From Chondrosia reniformis (Eukaryota; Porifera; Demospongiae; Chondrillida; Chondrillidae): a stretch of DNA of 64,000 bases. The notes beneath the pieces are model-generated. The model had not been told where the DNA came from. It ran no database searches and saw only the letters and a program-made list of their open reading frames with translations. Both the position numbers and the translations under genes were made by a program. Numbering within the stretch: the first letter of the stretch is position 1; each line of letters begins with the position of its first letter. The DNA is taken from the NCBI GenBank assembly GCA_947172415.1, contig OX359202.1, positions 1,552,501-1,616,500 on the forward strand. The letters are read 5' to 3'. Below are positions 35,601-50,600 of the stretch, one piece after another.

Positions 35601-38600
35601 GAACGGCAGGATGGCGGCAAGCCAGCAAGGAAACTTGAATGCCTATTGTACTAAAGCATCTTTACATGGATGCTCCCTGTGACAGTTACTGGGGATACTT
35701 TAGTCAAATGTTATTAATTGTAGGGGCTCCAGGGTGTCATTCCCAGCAACATCTGTCTGACCAGGAGGAAAATGGAAGAAAAGTCGGCCTGAAACTCTAT
35801 TCTAATTCAAAGTTGTATAAGTTTTCCCCAAGTAAAAGGTCTAGGAAAAGAATTTGTTATATTTGTATTTTCCTTTGACCCAGATTGATGTCAACCACAC
35901 CTATAGGAAATTGTTTTAGATTTTTCATGTACCACAGAAGGTTCAATATTAAAACAATATAAAACCAAACAAATATATCTAGCCATTGCTTATTGTAAAT
36001 ACATGTAGATATGAAGGAATAAGGAGTGCTTGTTGTGATCATTATGAGAATAAAGTCTTATTAAGCATCAGCAACATGAATTTACTAATTATAGACGTTT
36101 CAACCCGGAGGTCTTCATCACATGTAGATACAAAGATACATTTAATTAAGCAGTCAGAAGCCACCATCAAAGCCATATAGGCCTGCATGGTTAGGTAAGT
36201 TATCCATATTTGGAGTGTACAACAGAGAATATGAATGAACCAGGCTGAGATGTAAGCCATATTTAGCCACCAGTCATCATTTAATCACTGAAATATTATA
36301 ATATTCTCCATTCTTATACGTACATATGTATATGTATATGTATGCATGCATGTTCTGACTAACTAAATATTTTTTCCATGTAACCTGACGCATACTGGTG
36401 AAATCACTGTAGACAGTAGTTCCAAAGACTTGTTTAACATGTTTAGATTGGTAATATGACTTCTATAAAGTCTTTGAAAGTTGAACCAAGCATAGTATAG
36501 CCTCACATCGTACAACTGTTAGTGAGTCAAAAAGATATTCAATAGTTTGTACTTACAAGAGGAACATTACTTTTAGCTACAGTAACTAAGCACACTAAAT
36601 CAAACAGGTACATCGGAGACCTCAGGAGATGCACCACATCAAAAGAAACGCTTTTAAGATCTATTCCTAAGACTTGAATCATTTTTCTCTTATGGTAAAG
36701 AGTACTTTGAGTTGCTAAATCAAAGCAAACGTTTCCTTAGTTACCTGGTGAATTCCACTGCCTTTTGTGTAAGGTTGGTTAGTTGGCTGAGGCAGAGTTT
36801 AGACAGGACTAATCTAATTAGCTACCATCTGTGTGAACTGGAAATAGTGGGGAGGCAATCAACCATAATGTTTGTAATACTTCAGTGACCCTGGAATTCA
36901 AAGATACAGAGCATAAACGACAGATAAACCCTCTGCCTGTCTTCAGCATATTGTGGTTGATAAGAAGGCTGCTCATAATTAACGTATGACAGGTCATGTA
37001 TTATTCACATGCCCTGGAAGACACAAATTATCTGAAACACCATATTTGTGTACATTGTTATCTCACTGAATAAACATTTGTGAGTGTGATTTGTAAGTGA
37101 TATATACTCATTTGGTAGACATGGGTTGGACATCAAGGGGGGACATAAGGTGAAATCAATGACAATAATGAATAGAATATTCCATTAAGAGTAGTGAATC
37201 CTATCATTAGAGAGAAATGCTAGGTGAAAGAATGCTTTACACTAAAATGGCAATGATTTAATGCATCATTTATAGACATATCTGATTAGTATATGTCCTA
37301 CCAAAATATTTATCAGTTTCAAAAGCACCCATTGCAAGGAACATGGGACCTGACACTTCACCCAACAAAGTTGATCCTATTGTACAATTGATAAATCCTT
37401 AGATAACATCAATGGACATTTGATGAATGGTGAAAAGGTCTCCCGTCTCCCTGGGAAGACTGATTTCGTTTCCTTTTACCAGGTTAGGGTACATACTTAT
37501 GTGTATAGTATACACATCTATTACACACGTGTTTCATCATAGCACAATCATTCAATCATATACTAGGGTGGTCAACTAGTATTCTTTTAAGTATACAGAC
37601 GCAACTGATAACCTTACTACTCCAATTAACAATCTCTTTATCTAAACTTCCACAGAAGTAATAATTATCATAAATTATATATCAAAATGCTAGACAAATA
37701 CGTATTCTGACAAATTATTTGATCATAAGGCCAAACAGGGCTATAATAGAATTTATGTGAAAGCTTAAAAATGTGACAGCGATAAAACAAACTCTAAAAT
37801 ATGATTGTGCAGATTGCTTGTTACGTTCTACACATATCATATATGGGGAAAATATTTAATCTGAACTGATATATACATTCATTTAAATATGTAACATCTA
37901 TTTGATACTTGAAAGAATTGAAAATGTTTCAAAGACATAGAAAAGGAGTTCTATAAATAGTATGTATGTACATTTTACCAGATGGTTATTTGATGGTATC
38001 AATAAAGGTATTGGCACCAGTATGGTTTGAAATGCTTTGAGAAACCAGAATTGCATATCAGGTGACATTTTCCACAGATAGAATGTATCAACAGTACTAT
38101 ATTGGGAACCCTTCAAGTATTAAATAAACACACCTTTCTGAATACCTCTGAAATGTTTGCCACAAAAATTAGGTAACCACCACAAGTAGGAATTTAAAGA
38201 CACTACCAGAGAGGTCTAATAATGATATTCAGACAGGGTACGACTACTATCCTCAACAGCCAATACAAACGTAGGTCTCTTTCTCATTGGAAAAATGAAA
38301 AAGACATATTTAAGAGAACTTGGAGACCTATGACTGGATAGAGGATGATTAATGGTTACTATATATATGAACAAGGCTTGCTTGCCCAGCAATTTGTGGG
38401 ACTAGAGCCATATATACGGTTGGTCAATGTAAAATTTATTCTAATTTGTATTTTTACAAAGGGCTACAGATCATGAACATAAAGGGATAGCAATTGTAGC
38501 TCAGTTGTAGAGCACTGATGGTCATAATCTGTGTTTTTCCCTCTCTTGAGATTATTGTAATTACTTGTTTTGATTATCACTTCTATTATTCATATGTACA

Positions 38601-41600
38601 CATGTGTAAATGCTAACTAAACAAGATAAAACCACAAGTATTGTATTTAGAAGGAAAACTGTTTGTAAGTACAGTAGATACAGTATATAATTATGATCTC
38701 ATTGTTATTGTGATTAAAAGGCCATAAGATATCTGCTAAACACCACAATTAGAGCATTCTGACAATTACTACTTCCCATTATTAACCATTTTTGGGCTTA
38801 TAGAATCTTCACAATATGTACAAAACTACCCAGAGAAAGGATGCATTGTGTAGACAGGCCGTGTGTGAGACAGTCATGACCCACCCTCATCTTCATCTTC
38901 CGGTTCATCCTCCTCGTCAAAGGTGTAGTAGCCATTTGGACTGATCTGTGTTGTGGCAGAGATTCGAACTAATTGAGCATGAAGATAGTTTGCCTCATTA
39001 CCAGGATATGGAGGGTAGGTTGTCACCTTGAGAAGAAATAATACAGTTAGCCAAAAGTTTGATCAGAGACAGCAATAATTTAGATAACTATAACATGAAT
39101 CCTCCTGTTTGTATAAGCCCTAACAATGGATATCATAACCTGAATAATTAAATTAACTAATGGACTACCATTACCACTCTAAATCAGCTGTAATCCATCC
39201 ATGCTATACTGAGGCTATTTAACAGGTTGGTTGCTAAGCTATCACACAAGAAACAGACTCATTAAGGAGGGGGTGTCAACGGGACTACATTGAAGATTCA
39301 TCAACCACCTACTGTTAAAGCCTTAAGAGGAATCTTACAATGTACAATGAATGCAAACAAATTAATAGAATGGACAAAAGGCTCCAACTGTCTCCCAAAA
39401 CAAAAGGTCACAAATATCTTGCTAATCCAAAGGAATTTTCATCCAGCTACCTAACAATTAGCCAAATTGTCAAGTCTCTTTTGTGAGCAAGGATTTATTA
39501 GTGGGAATGCATTGTATCAGCTCTGGAGGTGAACTGAAATGTAACTTGTTAATTGTACTGTTATGTGTAGAATGCAACAAGCAATCTGTCAACTCTACAT
39601 AAAATTAGGTTCTAATGTTGTTATACTCACTGGAGCATCCAACTTTCCAGTAAACAGCTTCCTTATTGTCCTGGCAGACACAATTTGATCTGGGGTCACA
39701 GGGGGCAATTTGATCCATTCCTCACCAGCTAAATAAAGATAAAACATCCTTCAGGACACACATTCTTTATGAACCAGAAGCCCTTACCACTGTACAGAAA
39801 GGTGACTACAAGGTATGACCTCTGATGGGATGCATTAACCTTGACTGCATCCAGATTAAAAATGAATAACTTACATGCTCAACAAGCAGGGTGGAATATT
39901 TCATGTGTAGATATGCTTGGGTATACATACTACTATTAAATGGTGCTCATAAAAAGGTTTAATTTCTTTATATCATGGAATCCCCACAAAACTTAGAAGT
40001 AGAATTCAAAACAGTTTAGATAACTATTGTTCTTTTCTGATCCTCCTGGCATGCCCCACTGTGTTAGTAATGGGAGGGTCCAATAAACCACAAATTTGGT
40101 GTTTTTGCAGTGATATTCCATTCACTGGAGATAACACCACACACACCTTTGGCTACTTATACAAGACCAAATATCTCATCTCATTTTCCAAAAGGAATGC
40201 AGAGCCCCTTGTGTGTACACTATGTACATACATACACGTACCATCATTACAAACAAAGAATGATTTTTTGTTGGTCCCCGTCTTGTTATCCTCTTTTGGG
40301 ATGGTGGGCGGAGGCTTCCAGGTTGATTTTGGAGGCTCATCCTTTTCTTCCTCGTCTGCTTTGAAGGTATAAACGATCATAAAAGTGGTCAAGCTAATAC
40401 AGTAACCAGGATATATGTATATCTCTCCCACTAATCTAATTTTGTGTATTTAGGATGGAGGGGAGGGAGGGGAGGTCTCCACAGTAAAATGTTTACAGAT
40501 GCAAGCACTTGGCTAGGTGTTCATAATACGTACATTTAATTCTAAACTTGACAAACAAACAGAAGCTTGGGCAGTCCAGACTGTCTTGTGAGACAGTATT
40601 TTCTTTAGAGGTGAAGTCTTAAAAGTGGCAGTCTGTGATTATTTGATAAAGACACCACATATGGAAAGCTAAATGTAGTCATTCTACTGAAATTTCTAAA
40701 CAACTGGTACTTTGAAGGCTTCCTAAACAGCCTAAAATCTGGCATCCTGACATACAGTGTAATCATTATCTCAATGGCAGACAGATTCACCTTCATCTTC
40801 ATTTCCTTCATTCTGAGGTTCCTCTTCTTCCTAAACGAAGCAATCCGACAAGAAAGGATTTGAGCATACAAATATATTAGCCATTATAAATGATAATCTG
40901 GGTTGGCTATTATAGAATGCAGTTATAATTCTTTTGCTTTCAACTGCCTAATTCGGACCAAACATTCATATCAAACCACAAGTGTCTCATTTAGAGACAA
41001 CAATCAAGCTCTAGGCAAAGGTCTAGAAACTGATGACGTCATATGACAGAGCATGACAACTTAGGTGCTGTTGAATTCAGTTTTACTTTCAAAGAATGCA
41101 ACAACACATGGTGAAAATGTCAGTGAATGTTTTATTGAACAAATTGTGGTTGGGAAGTGAAGGAATTATTATAAGTATGATACATATACATTTCTATGGT
41201 ATGCAGTAACTTTATGTAATAATATTATGTACATTTACATTTAATGTATATTGTAACATAAAGGTTCTAATGGAGATTGTATGGACATCAACTATGCTCA
41301 GATTCTATCTGTGAAGCTCATTCCAGTTCATTACTTTGCAATTTTCCATTAAATGCTTTTCAATCACAAATAAACCATGAATTTGGGTGCATCAGGGGTC
41401 AATGACTGTTCTAAAGTCAACTGGCTTCAATCTGAAAACCATCAGGTGGAGATACCATAAAATACTATCGCTTTCAAAATTTAATTGAATAGAAATTCAA
41501 CTAAGTAGCAGTTACTAAAACAATTAATGGTGCTATATTCGTTGGGAAAGAGTATGTTTACATGTAATTATGTACCTTCAAAAGAGGACATTGTGAACTA

Positions 41601-44600
41601 AATAATTATCTAAAGTACCATTTTCCTACATCAATATAAGGCACTGGGGAAATTACAAATTGAATAGACTCTTTTCCTGGACTCAATACTTGGGAAAACC
41701 TATAAAGTGTTAAACGAGGATACAGTTTTATATAAACTTTCCTTTATTTTGCTCCACTGGGTCAGACAGCTTTGACATTCCACCCTTTATCAGTGACCCT
41801 TGGAGCCTTTATGTTCTCATTTAAATCCTTAGCTCTATGTGCTGAACATGTGTATATCTTTTGGATGGTTTATCCTTTGACCTTTTGAGCGTCTAGAGAT
41901 GTACATAGTTGAGTTGTTAAACTTTGGTCAGACGTTTCAACCCTTCAGTGACTGATTGTCTTTACATGTTCAAAAATTTGAAGGATGAAGCATCCAAAAG
42001 ATAAGTTTAACGCAGTTAGAAGGAATTCTATTATAGCACACTATACTTGTCTGCATACATACGTACAATTCCTGTATGTATCCCATGATGGAGGCCATTT
42101 CAAATATTAAAACAAATTTCCTACATTATCATACGTATATGTACTGATGCATGGCCTATTGAACAAGAGGTACGTAACACTACAGAGTGAGGACGGTGCC
42201 AGTGTGTCTCTACATACTTGTTGATCTGTGTCATCCTCCTCTTCACCTTCGCCCTCTTGGTATTCAGCTTCAGCTATAATGTAATTCTTGTCTGTACCAA
42301 ATATCTTTCCTATATACGTACATATATATATATAAGTATATTGTATATGTAGGTAAGAAGTGATAGGATATTTATTGTGATAATCTGTTACTCATAGAGT
42401 CAAACTGTCTAGAACATTGATTAAATAAATGTTGCTGATGTTCAACAATTTATCATATATGCCTAAGTATGTATAAACTAATATACATATGGGTAAAGAT
42501 AAGATTTGTGTGTTTGAATGTTATTATAGTTGTAGATACATTTATCACTCAGATTTAAACACAACACAAGTTCCAGTTACAATACTTATTGCATACTCTA
42601 TGTATTCCGATATTTCAAATAGAGTCCGTTTACTGATTAACTCATATAAACTGAAATAGCCAGGTGTGGATAATGTACGCATAGATGTACGCATGTACAA
42701 AGCAAAGACAAAAAGCTTCAAGTCTGTTATAGATTATTTACATATTGAGGATGACATACATATATACACCAACAAATTAGGCAATTAAATCCACAGAAGA
42801 GCAAGACTTATGGCTAACTTGTAAAGTGACAAATTTACAATATTCCCTGTACTAGGTAGTACATAATTAGCTGCAGGGTATTAACAATGAAGTGTGCAAG
42901 TAATGCTCTTTTATAGGTTTTAAGTATTCAGGAAATTATTGATTGCATAACTACATGATAATATGTACATGGGGATATATGTAATTTCTCTTTTTTAATA
43001 TTTGGTGTTTGTACTGGAAGTAATGATGCGTGAGGACTGTGCAACATACGTACCCCAAAACCTAACAGAAGCCAGAGGATGCTTCTGAGTTAGTTTCTTC
43101 AGTGCCATGAATATTCGGAAAGTTTCCTCTCTTCCAAGTCCAATCTATACATACATATATATATATGGGAAAATATCATTAATCACATATTAAGTACTAT
43201 TATGGAGAGTGGAGAAGAAGACTCTTGTATCCTCATCCAAAGTTCTCACTAACTAGGTTTAGTTTCCTATAGTTTTTTTAATTAATTTACTCTAAAGGAG
43301 ATGTAGCATGTTGAAAAATGGTGTGTTAGATTATGCTTAAACACAAGTATTTCCAAGAGAAATGGAACTAAACTCGGGGCACTGGAGATCGAACTGGTAT
43401 TATAGGTAGAAGTAGGTATATAAGTATCATTTGATACAACACAAGTTCACAGTATGTGCTCCTTTGCCCAATTTCAGTTTCCCATGACTACTGTTACTAA
43501 TTCAATAATGTTATGAAAGTGATATGGTGAATATCTCTGTGTATTCACAGAGTCCAAACTTTCACATTCCTGGGGTGTAGTCAAACACTACATATTTACA
43601 TAAAATGGATTAGCAAATGATCTTTTCAGTCTAACTGTATAACAACTTCATACTTGAATTGCATTAAAATGCAAAAGGTTGCATTTTCAATTATATTGAC
43701 TATGCAATGGAACACAATCACTAACACATATCATACCAGTATACATATATACTCACTAAAGATCAAGAAGACAAAGATTCCTAGGATAAAGGGGGGAATT
43801 CCCAGAAACACCTGTCTGGCCCAGTGGAGAAGAGAAAGAGAAGGAGAAAACTCTTTGTATCCTCATCCAAAGCTCATACTAGGTTTAGTTCCCTATAGGC
43901 CTTTTACTCTAAAGTAGCATGTAAGAAAAATGGTGTGTTTGATTATTCACACATACGTACACACATCATGAATATGACAGCTGATTACAAATAAACATCA
44001 CATAAATACAAAACATCAGAAATTGTTTTGTTTTATAGAAACAGCACAGAGAATACAACCTTGTGTTTATACAGAGATTATCAGGCATTCCAGGAAGGAA
44101 GGAAGCCAGAAAATGACAGGGTCATGGCTATCCCAGCATTATACCAGACATGATACATTTTAGCTCTAAAACCTCCCTAACCCTCCCTAACCCTAACTCA
44201 TTCAAACGTACAATACACTAGAGCCATATACAAACAAGCAAACACAGAATAACACTAAATCTATTGTGTGAGTGCAAAGTATTGATGACATTGTATCTTA
44301 AGTTCTACCTGTCATGCACAATCATATATCAGGTTGCAGACACTTCATAAAAGAATACTAGTACTTAATAGCCAAGCAATCATTTGATAAGGTACTATAA
44401 TGAGGTTTCTAGTATCACTACATACGTAACCAAGACAACCTTGGAAGGAGCCAGTGTAATGAGATAGCCGTGATATAAACATTTTTACAGTTATGCTACA
44501 GATGCTTAGTATGTCCTATAAAATTATAAAGTGGTGGGGGTTTCAATGCAAAGAAACCACTTTACAGAATCATATTAATCTCCTTTGATCCTTCCACCCT

Positions 44601-47600
44601 CACACCCAATCACCTTAGGAATCTACTAATTAGACAATCTCAGATTTGACACAGTTCTAAATGCTTAATGTGTACAACATATACGCAGGATTGCTGCATA
44701 ACTTGCCAACTGAGACCCAAGATTGGCTAGTCTAGGACCAGAAATTACATTCAAAGACGTATGTACGTACGTACGTACGTATAGGCAATTTTAGAATAAT
44801 GTACTTACATATGCATACTGATAAAGATTAGAAGGGTGTGAGAGGGAGCACGTGTTCAGAGGTGTAATTCCAGGAATTTTATCAACACTATGTGGGTACA
44901 GTAAGTGATATACTTACATCAGGTAAGGTTTTGTCATATCTGGTACTCCAATAGGTCACAGTTACATACCTGCCATATCAGATTGCCTTTTAAGAATTGA
45001 CAACACTACTTTAAAATGTGCTTCAATGGAAACACACCTTGTGCCAAAGGTATTAATATCAAGGCATTTTGACAAGAATGAGTAACATGGTCACTATGCC
45101 AGTCCAACCATTCAGTGGCATAGTGCACTGAAAGCCATTCCACCCTCGTAGGATGTGGCCTCATGTGTTGAATGGTATGTGCAGCATTGTTGTCTCATTA
45201 CTATGAGGTTATAAACTTTTGTGAGATTCAACCTTTTCCTGAACTGTTGGATGAGACCTTTGTTTGAGCAATTAGGTTGACCTTTGTGCGAGATGAACAA
45301 GGAGAGAGAGAGAGAGGTTGAGAGATAAATAATTGGTAGCTTGGTTACTCTAAAGAATTGCTACCCAGTGCTACTGATGAGGAGTGGTATTCTCCAAAAA
45401 GGCCTTATAGCACAGTGGTAAACTTGAGTTTTATGACGATTTTTACTTTGTGCGAGATGTCAATTAGGGGCATATCAGCACATACGTACATATGTATGTA
45501 CTTACATACATGTCTACTTAAATAATCATCACTGTGTATATGGATTATTTTCCCACTTTATTTTAAGTGGGGACTTTGTATATGAGTGTCAGGCCTGATC
45601 ATACTTTGATTATTTGGAAGTCAGATTGAGAAGCATAAAGCAGATATGTACGTAATTACATGAAAGCCTACTCCATTATAAGCTGCTTTATCTGACGCTT
45701 GCTATAGAAAATACACAGAGTCTAATGAAACAGGCCACATGAGACATTGAAACACAGTCTTGGATTACAAGAGAGAATGACAGGGAAAGAGAGCCAGGAA
45801 GTACTCTACTTTTATAAGCATTTTTTATGTATTTGGAAAGGTTTTCCTTCCTTTCAGTTAAATATTCCCTGGACAAACAATATACGTACGTAATTGGTAA
45901 TACATAATAGTGTCTTATGTGTGTGTATGTATGTACCGGTGTACGCATGGATGTATGTGCATAGCTTGAATCTACGTATGATTAATACAAAATATAATGA
46001 AATGCAAAGGTATTGAAATAACCTTGGACTACGTACGTACACATACATACGTACCTATCATATAAGGCATATTTCTAAGTGTTCCCTAAAGTATTGACAC
46101 TCATGCACCTACAATTTTACAATTTGGGTCAAAACAAAATATACCTACACACTCTCACACCTGTACTCCTTTGAATTGACAGGCAGACTCCATTTCATAC
46201 ACTAGTTGCCATTCCAATAGGATACAGTCAGAGGTTTATCTCTTTGGATTAACATTTATTAGAAAAGGCAAAAAGACAAATTGTGTGTGCCTATTCTGTC
46301 ACTTGATTGAACCATAAATAGATAAACTTATTTTAAATCTGTACCATTCACAGTCTGATTCAAACCTTGTCTCAGGAATACACATACCGTATTATCTCTA
46401 ATATAAGCCCGGGGCTTGTATTTTTCAATCCCCTTTTATTGGAGACTGGGCTTTTATTTTTTCAACCCTTCCATTCATATTGGTAAATCAACTTTGTTGG
46501 GACAATTTCCACGTAAACTATATATAGAGAGCAGCATTTTTGATAAGTATGAATACCATAAGTAGTGTGTCAGTGGGCTTATATTGGGGACTGGGCTTCT
46601 ATTTTTTCAAAAACTCATAAAGGTGGGCTTCTATTGGAGATGAACTTGTATTAGAGACCTGGGCTTATATTAGAGATACTATGGTATTTCAAATTGAAAC
46701 TGAAAAGAGAAGAGTACCTCATTTTGAAAATCCAACAATTTACAATTACAAATTTACAAATACCACACAGGTGATAGCCACAGCAGGGATTCTTCATTAA
46801 GAGAGCAGTACAAGATTAACAGTCTTCATTCTCAGAAATACTTAGAGAAAGAAAGAAAAGAGGCCAAACTGTATCCATCCCTCCATCCTCTATAGGGCTT
46901 CCCTATGCATAAGTAATAAGGAGTCAAAGAAATTTGTGTTTCTGTCAATTCTCTTTATGTTCCTCAACTTCATAGACACAATAACCATAGTTTTGGAATA
47001 TGACATTTCAGATAATTTATGCACTTTTCTTTGTCCATTATGCAATAATTATAAAGAAAGCTTTATTCATAGATACCGTCAAGTCCTGTCAATTATAGGA
47101 AAGTTTGATTGATTGCAAAGTTATACAACAGTGTGATAGGATGTGTTGTTAAACATAAAATTCCATCCCTTTTATGGTCAGAACTTTAAAATAGTTGTGA
47201 TAAAATAGGAATCTGAAATATTACACTTGTGTTGTACTTCCTACACATATGCATACAATATAAATTGTATATAAAGACGTGTATGTACATATGAACATAG
47301 ATAAAAAACATATTTATATGTACGAATGCCTGTATGTAGACTCTATATACGTACACACTAGATATGTAAACTTAATGTTATAAGTATTTCCTTTATACAT
47401 TGTAAAGCAGTCATATACAAACAGTGAGTGACACAGTGGATACGCAAGCTTGACCACAGCTAGACCACAGCTACAGTGATCAACATACCAAGGGTGCACC
47501 CAGGATGACATCATGACACCATGTCCTGTGTGACAGAAAGCCTTACAAATGAACACCTAATCCACTAATAAGTCTCCTGGAATGGTTAGTGTAGTGCTAC

Positions 47601-50600
47601 TACAGTTAGATATCACTGCTATATAGGGAATCTTACACACTAGAGATAAGGCTGCATAAGCTCCTAATATATGACCCATAGCTTGTGGTTAGAAGGTTCT
47701 AACTATGTTGTGGTGAGTTCTATCATACACTGAACAATAGGCTACATTACCAGTCCCATATGTGTCAAGGACTATCCCACCACTATGTAAAGTGGTTCCA
47801 TGGCTCCTTAGGTAAAGTTTGTGTAGGTACATCGATCATCTATGGATAGACATACTAGTAGAGGTTATATTATGGGATATACGTACGACACCGAGATTGG
47901 TCACCCTATTGCAACATCTATAGGTACACCATACAGCACATCAATGATTTAGGGATATTGTATAAAACAGTAGATATTTCCATGGCAGCCTTCACACATG
48001 CTGTGACAACTAAGGAGTTTCTTTAAGTTTCTAAAACACCTTGTAAAAGCAATATATATTCAATCACATGTGTATGTCTGTAAATAAACATGCGTATATA
48101 CTCACCACACATACATACATACATAGAATATGTATAAGTTGCCAACACTACACACACAACTGCTGAGGTAGGATGTGATTATACGTGATAAATTAGCTGT
48201 AATTCAACTGAAAGAGTTGTGGCAGTCAATGATATGTATGTATTCATGGTACGTAGGTACGTGTAATAGTGGTATATGCATATACTCACCCCTCCTTGCT
48301 GAAAGTTATGCATTGATTCCAACAGGTTTGGATAAGGGACGCCAACTTCCTCATCTACCTCTTCATCTTTCTCTGCGTCTGTCACCTGAGTAAAGGTAGT
48401 GTAGTACTGTCAAATACCAACACTTCAGCCTACATCATTCACTGAATAGTATGAAGTTCAACACTTTGTTGTCGCTATCTAAATGCATGCATAAATGTCC
48501 ACAATTACAGTGGAATGGCGAGAACTCAGTCTGTTTCAATACTTTCACACCTGCTAATGAATATTTAAGCAATGAGGAATGTCATATGCTCAAACACTAT
48601 TCTGTATACATTAGCTAGTTTGGCCTAACTGTGACAGGCGATATGTAACTGTTCATTTAACATACAAAATCATGTCAGGCTCTCAGCAACAGAGGAAACA
48701 AGGGGACAATCATCAATGACTGCCTATCTTTGTGTTTCCATGGTTTAGTGAAAATGAAATTTGTTGTGGTCAAGTAACTTTGACATTTAAAGCTTCAAGA
48801 TCAGTTTTAGGGTCTTAAAATGCTCATATTTCTATTGTTATCAATTTAATGTTCACTATCCATTTAAATATATGTATGTGGATACTGCTTAAATTGTTAA
48901 ATTGTTTTCAATGTCACTGACGCATTCATTAATCTTACCTCAAACAGGGTCTTCCTCTTTTCTGATGTACCAACAGAAGGTGAAGCTTCACCAACATCCT
49001 ATAACATGATGCACAAGTGGAAGGCTTTAATAAAAAGATGAGCTAATGTACTGGGAAACCATGCTAAGATGTGTGCTAATATGCTAAATATATTGAAAAA
49101 TAGCATTCATCTGAGATCAGAAGACTTCCTGGCTACTTGTAGCCAAGCAGTGCTTATGAAAGAGAACCTTTCTCTTAAATCAGGCAGTTTATTAAGGATT
49201 GAGTGGGTGAACAGCCATACATGTACTCTATGTAGTAATTACCAAGTCATACAAATTCAGGTTGAACAAGAATCTATTGTTGTTTATTTCAAGATAATGA
49301 ATGAAAATATGTAATTATCACATCAAACACATTAAATATTGTACTTAGAAAGTACTAAAGAATTCAAGGATAACTTTGACAATGTTTAGATTGTAAGTTT
49401 GCACATTTCACAGTTTCCCTGTTTTCGTTAGTTGAAATTGTAAACCAAAATTGGCATCATAAAAGTAGAAATTGAAAAGTCTATTTGGCCATACAAAGCT
49501 AGAAACAGCGAAAAACTGTTTGTTAAATCTTCAGAGACAACACATTTTTGTACTTGAAACTGTATAAGCATGCATTTTCTATTTAACTTTTCCCAGTTAA
49601 TACTAAACAACAAGCTATAGGCAAATGAAAAGAGTGTTCTATAGTGTTAGCTGTTCTATAGTGCTAGCTGTTCTATAGTGCTAGCTGTTCTATAGTGTTA
49701 GCTGTTCTATAGTGTTAGCTGTTCTATAGTGCTAGCTGTTCTATAGTGCTAGCTGTGTATGTTTAACACTGATAAATGTTGCTTTTTAAAAAGTCCTACA
49801 ACTGAATTTTATATTTATATTGCCGCAAAACAGCTATCTAACAAAGTAGAGCCAAATAGAGAAAACCTTGTATCCTTAGCTATATAGCTCATCTGACTAT
49901 AGGTGTAGGGATACATACATACGTATGTACATACATACATCTATCCATACATACGTACATGAGTATTTGCGACACAAACATTAACAGAAATAAAATATAT
50001 ACAATTATGTACACATGTATTGTAAATTGGAATGTGATTCTACATATACATAAGCAGTTTGATGTGATGAATGTGATTAATGATAAGATTTGTTTAAAGA
50101 TGTAGTTTGTGATAATAACTATACGTATATATATACATATGTAAATACGTATGACAAAAATCCACTTGTCACAACACACCACATTCTTAACTACTATTAA
50201 TATGCTACGTATGTATTATGATCTCTTCCAGTTTTCACATTATCTGTACATGGAGCATACTTTAATGCATAGGTGATATATTTTAAAAACCATTAAAACC
50301 TTGATTGAAATAAGGGAAATTCTATCAGTTCAAAACCATTACATCACAGTTTACAAAGCAAGCATTGACAGTTCCTAGTATATTGGATCATTAATATAAA
50401 ATGGTTATCCATAATGATCTAGGTGTACTAATACGACAATGAACAATACATCATAACAAATTGTATTATACTAAAGTACCTGTTTGAGGTACACCCATTT
50501 AAGTCATACTAAAGTAATTACCTCGGGCAAGGAGAGAGAATGATCATATACACAGCCGCAGTGGAGAATAAAAGCCTAACTGTATCCTTATCCCAAGTTA

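Larger units (their letters stand above)
35420..38884 (-). other. RSPH intron 11 (3.5 kb), no gene seen
   Basis: AT-rich intron containing the family A fragment, the core element copy and a tRNA-SINE near its 5' end. The short open frames inside show no recognisable protein. Confidence 0.75.
43147..48289 (-). other. RSPH intron 5 (5.1 kb), repeats only
   Basis: Holds two family A copies, a dispersed repeat at 45315-45451, a MITE at 46384-46687, a CCCTAA-rich stretch at 44173-44196 and many TACGTA motifs. The reading frames within are short and unrelated to known domains. Confidence 0.75.

Noticed and set aside
40061..40372. Plus-strand frames of 84-103 codons
   Set aside because: Antisense to RSPH exon 9, whose product matches the radial-spoke family.
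47314..47556. 80-codon minus-strand frame in RSPH intron 5
   Set aside because: No recognisable domain and no splice-compatible extension.
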